This document shows positions 56,442-64,000 of a DNA stretch of 64,000 nucleotides, one piece after another. A model generated the notes under the pieces. That model saw only the letters and a program-made list of their open reading frames with translations. It was not told the DNA's origin and searched no databases. The stretch lies in NCBI GenBank assembly GCA_949358305.1, contig OX442314.1, forward strand, positions 66,534,429 to 66,598,428, written 5' to 3'. A program made the position numbers and the translations under genes. Position 1 is the stretch's first letter, and each line of letters begins with the position of its first letter. The DNA comes from Strigamia acuminata. Its lineage: Eukaryota > Arthropoda > Chilopoda > Geophilomorpha > Linotaeniidae.

Positions 56442-56946
56442 TGTGGAACAATCATGATTGTGTGAAAAGTTTGGGACACCTGTCGTTGATTTCGTGTATC
56501 ACCTGTTGTCTGGTGTGCTTTTTAGCCACTGACTGTCGGGTCCCGTTGGCAGGACTGAGACCGAATTGGCGTTCTATTTTTCTCTCCTTCCAGGTCGGGA
56601 GATGGACAAACGCCATGCGGAACAGCAGTTGCGATCGGTCGTCCATCGCGGTATTCTCGCGCTAGTTTTATGCTTGTATTGGACGCGCACACATTGCAAA
56701 AATAAAAGATAAATTAGCGTACTGTATCGAAACCTTGGTCCGGCTTTTGAGGAATTTTTTTTTTCTTTCTCGTCAACAAAATATACGCGCGATCACACGT
56801 AATAACGTCAAAAAATGTTTAATAAACGCCCAAAAACGCCCAAAAACCGTGCATTGGAGTCGTGAGCGCATTCCGTATTGCAGCGCGACTACGCGCGGAT
56901 GCATATTGGAGTCGTGGACGACTTTGCGTCGCAATGTGATCGCGTA
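56442..56946. other. Host flank of the copia element with a possible exon
   Basis: A TTCTCTCCTTCCAG acceptor at about 56594 leads into a plus-strand frame with ATG at 56602 and stop at 56712 (MDKRHAEQQLRS, then a hydrophobic GILALVLCLYW). AATAAA overlaps its end. No upstream exon could be joined; the copia element may have landed in its intron or promoter. Confidence 0.25.
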
Positions 56947-57557
56947 AAGCTGCATTCATATGTGCGCGTCCAGATGCGCTCGTCTAGACGACCGCGTCAG
57001 GGCCCACGCGTATAGTTGTGGAAGGATGCCTCTAGGATTCGTGAGGCTGTGCAGCGCGTGTCATAAGCGCGTCTCAATTAATTTTTTTTATTCCCATGCT
57101 GCACGTCGTTTTGAATTAACAATACTCGAAAATAGTCGTTTTAACTTTGAAAATAATTGTTTTAATTTCGAAAATATTCGCTTTCATATCAAAGTGTCCA
57201 TTCTCACGCTATATAATGTTTAATACGTAATTTTATTATAAAAAATTTCCAATGTATAAACTTTATTTCTGTTTTCAGTTTCCTGATATGATTAAAGAAA
57301 ATCCTAAATATTATTTCCAAACATTTATCAAATTCTTTTCAAAAGCAGTTGTGGAGGCGTCTACTACGAACGTGTCATCGTGGGCGTCAAATTTGAATAT
57401 TTTTAACTTTCTGCGTTTGCACGAATTCGCAGAATTCGTCCACTGGCATCGTGGCGACGCATGGTCGACATTTCGTATTCATATGTGACGCGCACTCTAT
57501 TTACTCACGTAGAACACACGAATCGCGCGCGTCAACGCGCACATGTAAATTTAGTTT
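56947..57557. mobile_element. Decayed second copy of the 47.4 kb MITE
   Basis: It matches in order: AAGCTGCATTCATATGTGCGCG at the left end, GGATTCGTGAGGCTGTGCAG near 57037, TTGAATATTTTTAACTTTC near 57394 and CGTCAACGCGCACATGTAAA near the right end. Target duplication is not clear. It directly abuts the 56-bp repeat array. Confidence 0.65.
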
Positions 57558-57575
57558 CACTGAATCGCGTACGAG

Positions 57576-58300
57576 TTTTTCCCTTTTTCAACGCGAAATC
57601 GTATTCGACTCGCTTTCTAGTCGAGTACGAATTTTGCCCTTCTTCAACGCGAAATCGTATTCGACTCGTTTTCGAGTCGAATACGAGTTTTGCCCTTCTT
57701 CAACGCGAAATCGTATTCGACTCGTTTTCGAGTCGAATACGAGTTTTGCCCTTCTTCAACGCGAAATCGTATTCGACTCGTTTTCGAGTCGAATACGAGT
57801 TTTGCCCTTCTTCAACGCGAAATCGTATTCGACTCGTTTTCGAGTCGAATGCGAATTTTGCCCTTCTTCAACGCGAAATCGTATTCGACTCGTTTTCGAG
57901 TCGAATACGAGTTTTGCCCTTCTTCAACGCGAAATCGTATTCGACTCGTTTTCGAGTCGAATGCGAGTTTTGCCCTTCTTCAACGCGAAATCGTATTCGA
58001 CTCGTTTTCGAGTCGAATGCGAATTTTGCCCTTCTTCAACGCGAAATCGTATTCGACTCGTTTTCGAGTCGAATACGAGTTTTGCCCTTCTTCAACGCGA
58101 AATCGTATTCGACTCGTTTTCGAGTCGAATGCGAGTTTTGCCCTTCTTCAACGCGAAATCGTATTCGACTCGTTTTCGAGTCAAATACGAGTTTTGCCCT
58201 TCTTCAACGCGAAATCGTATTCGACTCGTTTTCGAGTCAAATACGAGTTTTGCCCTTCTTCAACGCGAAATCGTATTCGACTCGTTTTCGAGTCGAATAC
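57576..58300 (+). repeat. Left 56-bp tandem array, about 13 units, each with a perfect hairpin
   Basis: The period is exactly 56 bp. Each unit contains the arm CGTATTCGACTCG, a TTTT loop and the complementary arm, then GTTTTGCCCTTCTTCAACGC. Variation is mostly at one base in the arm (A/G). The long open frames in three registers are a consequence of the repeat length and are not genes. Confidence 0.97.
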
Positions 58301-58534
58301 GAGATAGTCGATGACCCGTTCCCGGACTTTGACTCGTACGACTCGTATTCGAGATGTATTCGAGATGTATTCGAATCGTATTCGAGTCGCATTCGAGATG
58401 GTCGATGATTTCCACTCGCTCGTATACGCGTTGTATACGAGCTCGTATTTTGATCGTAATCGTAAACGAATCGTTTACAAGTCGTATACGAGTTGTATAC
58501 GACGTGTATACACCTCGTATACGAACGAAGTTTG
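58290..58534 (+). repeat. Left inner arm of a ~1.8 kb palindrome
   Basis: 245 bp that recur as a perfect inverse at 58612-58856; centre at 58573; 77-bp unpaired spacer 58535-58611. The sequence is rich in GTATTCGA and GTATACGA words. Confidence 0.95.
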
Positions 58535-58611
58535 GAAAATCCACCGGATACTTACTACGACATGAAAACACATAGTAGTCACATACGTCTTATTTGGAAA
58601 TTGTGTTTTCA

Positions 58612-58856
58612 CAAACTTCGTTCGTATACGAGGTGTATACACGTCGTATACAACTCGTATACGACTTGTAAACGATTCGTTTACGATTACGATCAAAATA
58701 CGAGCTCGTATACAACGCGTATACGAGCGAGTGGAAATCATCGACCATCTCGAATGCGACTCGAATACGATTCGAATACATCTCGAATACATCTCGAATA
58801 CGAGTCGTACGAGTCAAAGTCCGGGAACGGGTCATCGACTATCTCGTATTCGACTC
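58612..58856 (-). repeat. Right inner arm of the palindrome
   Basis: Reverse complement of 58290-58534 without a visible mismatch. Confidence 0.95.
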
Positions 58857-59380
58857 GAAAACGAGTCGAATACGATTTCGCGTTGAAGAAGGGCAAAACT
58901 CGTATTCGACTCGAAAACGAGTCGAATACGATTTCGCGTTGAAGAAGGGCAAAACTCGTACTCGACTCGAAAACGAGTCGAATACGATTTCTCGTTGAAG
59001 AAGGGCAAAACTCGTATTCGACTCGAAAACGAGTCGAATACGATTTCGCGTTGAAGAAGGGCAAAATTCGCATTCGACTCGAAAACGAGTCGAATACGAT
59101 TTCGCGTTGAAGAAGGGCAAAACTCGTATTCGACTCGAAAACGAGTCGAATACGATTTCGCGTTGAAGAAGGGCAAAACTCGTACTCGACTCGAAAACGA
59201 GTCGAATACGATTTCTCGTTGAAGAAGGGCAAAACTCGTATTCGACTCGAAAACGAGTCGAATACGATTTCGCGTTGAAGAAGGGCAAAATTCGCATTCG
59301 ACTCGAAAACGAGTCGAATACGATTTCGCGTTGAAGAAGGGCAAAATTCGCATTCGACTCGAAAACGAGTCGAATACGAG
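58846..59380 (-). repeat. Right 56-bp tandem array, about 9 units, inverted
   Basis: The same 56-bp unit in reverse orientation (GCGTTGAAGAAGGGCAAAA at 58879, 58935 and so on to 59328). It has about four units fewer than the left array. Confidence 0.97.
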
Positions 59381-59384
59381 ATCA

Positions 59385-59739
59385 TTTTTTGATCTGGGTC
59401 GTGAATGCGTCCGTATGTCACGCGAACGCGTGTTGGAGTCGATTCCGAGTTCGTATTCCATCTTGAACGCGCATTGGAGACGTAAACCAGTTTATTTTAC
59501 CCACTCTCGCTCGATCCCGCTTCATCGCTCCTTGTCGCTCCTGTGAAAAAAAATACATGAGAATGTGCAGAAATGAACCTTCCAATACTCACATGAAAAT
59601 TGACAACCTTGACACAAAACAGTCTATTGACACTCCCAACACCACCCCGGACGTTTTCCGGAAGAGTTTGGTCCACCCGGAATCCCCAGAATAGTCGCCC
59701 CCGAAATGCGGATTTCACGGAAGCCAATCCGCGAAAAGG
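59385..59739. other. Unique sequence between palindrome and right arm
   Basis: No gene is seen. It includes a CGCTCCTTGTCGCTCCTGTG segment near 59524 and moderately GC-rich DNA around 59640-59730. Confidence 0.4.
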
Positions 59740-59886
59740 ATAAGTAAATAAATAACCGTTTCTTACTATCGGGGTGTTTATCATCGCATAGAGCGCAGGA
59801 GTATGACCTGCCGCCACCCTCCTCTTGTGGTGCTTCCGCCATTTTCCTTTTGTTTGTGAGACGAGTAAACAACTGAAAGTAAATTG

Positions 59887-59918
<32 letters not shown>

Positions 59919-61562
59919 TGATTGTGGTCGTGGGCGTGGTCCATTGACCGAGAAATCACACAAAGCATCAAACTTACTTACCAACGAACACGAGGTGGTA
60001 GTGAGGATCAGACGGAAGATGAAACGCGCGCGTTTGATATAAGCTGCCGAACCAAAGTGTGTGTATGTCGTGAGCGGCTGATGTGACATCTGGTGGCAGT
60101 CCGAGAACGATTTAAGTTTGAACTATGGAGCGTTGGCGAATGAACGGGTCTCTCTCGTTGGCAATCCTCGTTGTTCCGACGAATCCTGCTATCGCCGTCT
60201 TTGTGGTCCTCGTCACGGTCGTCGTTTTTATTTAACTCGAAACGAACGTTAATACTAAGTTTCCAATGTGCGTAGACGCGCGTGATTCGCGCGTTTTCCA
60301 CATGTGGTGCCCCCGTCACGCGTGAATACAAAACGTCGACCCAATAAATTCCGAAACTGGGCTAATCTTGTTTTATTCGCCCATGTGCGCTTACCCATAT
60401 ATTTTGTTTTTCAGTTTGTGGAAAAGTTCATTGCCTGTGGTTTTCGGCGCGTACATGGCAAACGCGGGAAAATTTGCGGTGGTAGCGCGCTTTGGTGGCA
60501 ATAAAAAAAAAAAACACCATAATGTTAAAAATGGGAATCCCGTCGGGTTTTTTTACGAAACATCTTGCAGAAGCTTATTTTTGAACAAATTGTTTGGGGC
60601 TGCCGGTGCTTGTCGGCGCCAGCTGCCCCGTATTCTGTACAGAGAGAGACGTTCAAAAGAACATCTATTAACTCATACAGTAGAAAAACCACAGAAGTGA
60701 GTAAAACAATCGCGGAAAACCAAAACCCTCCGGATTTCCGCGAGGGCCAGGATTGGTCTGGATTACTGGAATCACTCTCGAAGCCCGTCGAATGCGTTGA
60801 TGGAGATTCGCACCAACTACGACAGCGCGTGGCAACTGGAAGGTGAAATTAAAATATAAAACGGCGGATATTTTACAAAACTTTTGTATCGGTCGTTTGG
60901 TACAAAGATAATGTGATTAACTATTGGAATACGAACCGCGAAACCGATACCACGATCCGAAATTTAAACTTTAATCGTCCACCCATTGTCGATCGCCAGA
61001 CATCTATAAGCGATAGGTGCGCCCTTTTCATTTTCGTGTCGCTCCCCCAGAGTTTGTGGGTCTAACCTGACCTAATCTTACCCAATTCGAATCTGAATTT
61101 GAATCTAAATTTTGCGTTTTCTTTATCGTTTCAACATTATACGAGTTTCCTTTTGTTAAACAATTATGTTTTGAATTTTCGTAAGTGGTTGGTTAATTGC
61201 GTCCCGGTGCGTTGCCATAAACACAAAGCACTCTGCGGGCATTTATCCACGTTGACGGACATTATTATCGACGCCCGCGTCGAAAGACCGTGTCGAGCTC
61301 ATCGGCATCGCATCACACGCAATATCGCGCGCGCGAACGCGCTTGTGCGAGTATGTACGTCGCCGGGGACTCGGCTTCGCGGTCGCGCATCGACGTCAAA
61401 ACATGCCGTATCGGTGTGCGGATGTTTTCTATGCCCACAACGAACCGAATCTGTCGGACGCGAGTAGAATGCACGTCAAGAGGTTTAGACTAACGGATGA
61501 GTGTCGATGTGGGAGCTTATTTTTGGGACGAGTCGTCGGGGTTGCCGCCGCCGTCGCCACCG
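59740..61562 (-). repeat. Right arm of the long inverted repeat
   Basis: Reverse complement of 1053-2895 with about 20 bp fewer in the (CT)n tract and a few single-base differences. Divergence begins sharply at 59740 (inner side) and near 61562 (outer side). Confidence 0.92.
59767..59842 (-). pseudogene. Orphan first exon of the zinc-finger gene
   Basis: The mirror of exon 1 at 2793-2868: ATG, CALC motif and donor are present, but the sequence breaks off 27 bp into the intron and exons 2 and 3 are absent. Not a working gene unless spliced to something else. Confidence 0.85.
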
Positions 61563-62199
61563 CTCAACGAGCCCAACTGTCATTTATTTATTTATTTATT
61601 AATTTTTTTTTTTTTTGACCGGCCCGAAGGCCAGTCTGAGACCGAGACCCGCCGACCGACCATTGGATGGTAGGCGAGTCGACCAACAGAAAATGGCGAC
61701 GAACATTTCGGGAGGCGGAACCACACCAACGACCGACCGACCATTTGGTACTCAACAGGTACTCCGGTCTCGATCTGAAGAACGTCCGCAAAGTCTATCG
61801 AATGCGATGACCGCGACTCGCGTCTACCGCGACGGTACATGGTCCCCGGGAAATGATTTAAAAATGTAAAACGACGGTTGTTTTGTAAAACTTTTATTCG
61901 AATCTGTCGCAACGAAGATAAAATGATTAACGGTTGGAAGGCGAGCCGCGAAATCAGTTCTACGACAGGGGAATTAAAATTTTAACCGTCTTTCTTTTTC
62001 GGGTGATTTTTTTTACTCCGTACCGATCGCCACGTCAGACACGAGTAGGATGCACGCGACCGCGCGCACGTTTAAACGAACGAACGAACGAACGGATGCC
62101 GACGCGGAAACTTATTTTCGGGGCGAGTCGTCGTGGCTGTCGTTGCTGTCGCCACCGCCGCCGCTCAGCGACCCCAGTTGCCCCAATTTTACGGCCAAT

Positions 62200-62230
<31 letters not shown>

Positions 62231-63454
62231 TTTTGACCGGCCCGAAGGCCAGTCTGAGAGACACGGGATGAACGCGCACAAATGCCACATCATCGACCGG
62301 ACGCTGAAGCATCGACCGTTTACTCGGTCGAGGAAATTTTAAACTATATAACCATCGACCGGTCAGTTGGGGAGGCGCGCCCGGTACTATACGAGACGGT
62401 CCGCCCCGATCTGAAAACGCTCGCCGAACCCGCAGAACGCGTTCGGTGAGACTCGCGTCGACTACGACGACGCGAGACCCCCGGAAGATGAAAATAAAAT
62501 ACGAAACGGCTGATTTTCTGTGAAATTTTTATTACGACGAGTTGCGACGAAGATAACCTAATTAACGGTTGAAGCACGGACCGCAAAGTCGGTTCCACGA
62601 CCGAAGAATTAAAATTTTAATCGTTTTTCCTTTTGCGTGTGATATTTTTTTTTAACCCCGTACCGATCGCCACACCGGACACGAGTAGAATGCACGCGAC
62701 CGCACGCGCTGCGGGGTTTAGACGGACGAAGGGATGCCGGTGCGGGAGCTTATTTTCGGGGCAAGTCGTCGGGGCTGCCGCTGTCGTCGCCGCTCAACGA
62801 CACCATTTGCCCCTATTCTCGTCGGGACGGGCGCGTTCTATTTCCGATTTATTTGTTTCTTCATTTATTTATTATTTTGACCGTCCCGAAGGCCAGTCTG
62901 AGACCGAGAGAGCGAGGAAGGCGTTCAAGAAGGACGCCTACAGCCACTGGAAGCGAGAACCCGGCTACCACGCCGCCCGGCGGGTACTGAGCCGCTCGAC
63001 CGAGCGGCGGGCCCGAGTTCCGCTGGCGATCTGAAAGTGTTGGCAAAACCCATCGAACGTGTTGAGGAAGACTCCCATCGACTGGGACGGCGCGAGACCC
63101 CCGGAAGATGAAAATAAAATACGAAACAACGGATTCCCTACAAATTTTTTTTCCCGGTAAATTACGACGAAGATAATCTAATTAACGGTTAAAGTACGAA
63201 CCGCAGAGTCGGTGCCACGACCGGAGAATTAAAAATTTAATCGTCTTTCTTTTTCGGGTGATATTTTTTACTCCGTACCGATCGCCACGTCAGACACGAG
63301 TAGGATGCACGCGACTGCGCGCACGTTTAAACGAACGAACGAACGAACGGATGCCGACGCGGAAACTTATTTTCGGGGCGAGTCGTCGTGGCTGTCGTTG
63401 CTGTCGCCACCGCCGCCGCTCAGCGACCCCAGTTGCCCCAATTTTACGGCCAAT

Positions 63455-63485
<31 letters not shown>

Positions 63486-64000
63486 TTTTGACCGGCCCGA
63501 AGGCCAGTCTGAGAGACACGGGATGAACGCGCACAAATGCCACATCATCGACCGGACGCTGAAGCATCGACCGTTTACTCGGTCGAGGAAATTTTAAACT
63601 ATACAACCATCGACCGGTCAGTTGGGGAGGCGCGCCCGGTACTATACGAGACGGTCCGCCCCGATCTGAAAACGCTCGCCGAACCCGCAGAACGCGTTGG
63701 GTGAGACTCGCGTCGACTGCGACGACGCGAGACTCCCGGAAAGTGAAAATAAAATACGAAACGATTGATTTTCTGTAAAAATTTTATTATGACGAGTTGC
63801 GACGAAGATAACCTAATTAACGGTTAAAGCACGAACCGCAAAGTCGGTTCCACGACCGGAGAATTAAAATTTTAATCGTCTTTCCTTTTGCGTGTAATAT
63901 TTTTTTTTTACCCCGTACCGATCGCCACACCGGACACGAGTAGAATGCACGCGACCGCACGCGCGCTGCGAGGTTTAGACGGACGAAGAAATGCCGGTGC
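61563..64000 (-). repeat. Right terminal tandem array of RepA
   Basis: Units in the opposite orientation to the left array. The tetraloop hairpin recurs at 61618-61635, 62236-62253, 62880-62897 and 63491-63508 (spacing 618, 644 and 611). Compared with the left end, mirror sums jump from 62615 to 63847, so the right side has two extra units (about 1232 bp) between 61562 and 62790. The array runs off the window end. Confidence 0.87.

Noticed and set aside
57576-59380. CRISPR-like array
   Set aside because: Units are contiguous without unique spacers, and the rest of the window is eukaryotic.
57451-59461. Overlapping open frames of 150-315 codons in several registers on both strands
   Set aside because: They arise because the 56-bp repeat lacks stops in these frames; 56 is not a multiple of 3, so the same peptide words recur in rotating frames. 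No start context, splice sites or family match.

Overview
The window looks like nuclear DNA of an animal, most probably an invertebrate and perhaps an arthropod. The evidence is: many short GT-AG introns with T-rich (TTTA)n tracts, AATAAA signals, abundant CpG, tRNA-derived SINE heads, a Ty1/copia retrotransposon primed by an initiator-Met tRNA of metazoan type, and a piggyBac transposase with spliceosomal introns. No bacterial operons, Shine-Dalgarno sites or CRISPR arrays are seen. The species cannot be named from the sequence.

The ends mirror each other. Bases 1053-2895 recur inverted and almost unchanged at 59740-61562, and outside these arms both ends are tandem arrays of a ~616-bp repeat (called RepA here). 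The whole interval may therefore be one mobile or virus-like composite element of about 60 kb, or the two sides of an inverted segmental duplication. The sequence alone does not decide.

0-23 kb: RepA copies, nearly all in one orientation, are interleaved with small intron-bearing genes. These are a two-finger zinc protein (2.8 kb), members of an acidic coiled-coil family (3.5, 13.3 and 18.8 kb), two genes built from 78-nt repeat exons (6.5 and 11.1 kb), an intact thymidine kinase with an intronless coding region (10.2 kb), a retropepsin-like protein without its catalytic triad (16 kb) and a 66-residue two-exon gene (19.8 kb).

23-50 kb: A 12-exon gene for a ~945-residue zinc-finger protein (25.6-31.1 kb) is followed by a decayed thymidine kinase fragment (31.3 kb), an Ala-rich protein gene (32.1 kb), a further coiled-coil gene (34.2 kb), a 357-residue coiled-coil gene (35.9 kb), an intact six-exon piggyBac transposase (37.5-39.9 kb), a third zinc-finger paralogue carrying a PHD-like finger interrupted by a one-base frameshift (41-45 kb), a MITE (47.4 kb) and the fifth coiled-coil member (48.3 kb).

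50-64 kb: A copia element with one 1493-codon ORF, apparently identical 280-bp LTRs and a 5-bp target duplication is a recent insertion. Next come a decayed MITE copy, a ~1.8-kb palindrome built from 56-bp repeats, and the right inverted arm and RepA array.

The most notable features are the mirror-image ends around a set of lineage-specific gene families, thymidine kinase and a transposase; the hairpin array at 57.6-59.4 kb; the zinc-finger family with shared exon architecture; and structured hairpins conserved across RepA copies. Exon joins were deduced by reading splice sites and checking phase by hand, and have not been confirmed with transcripts.
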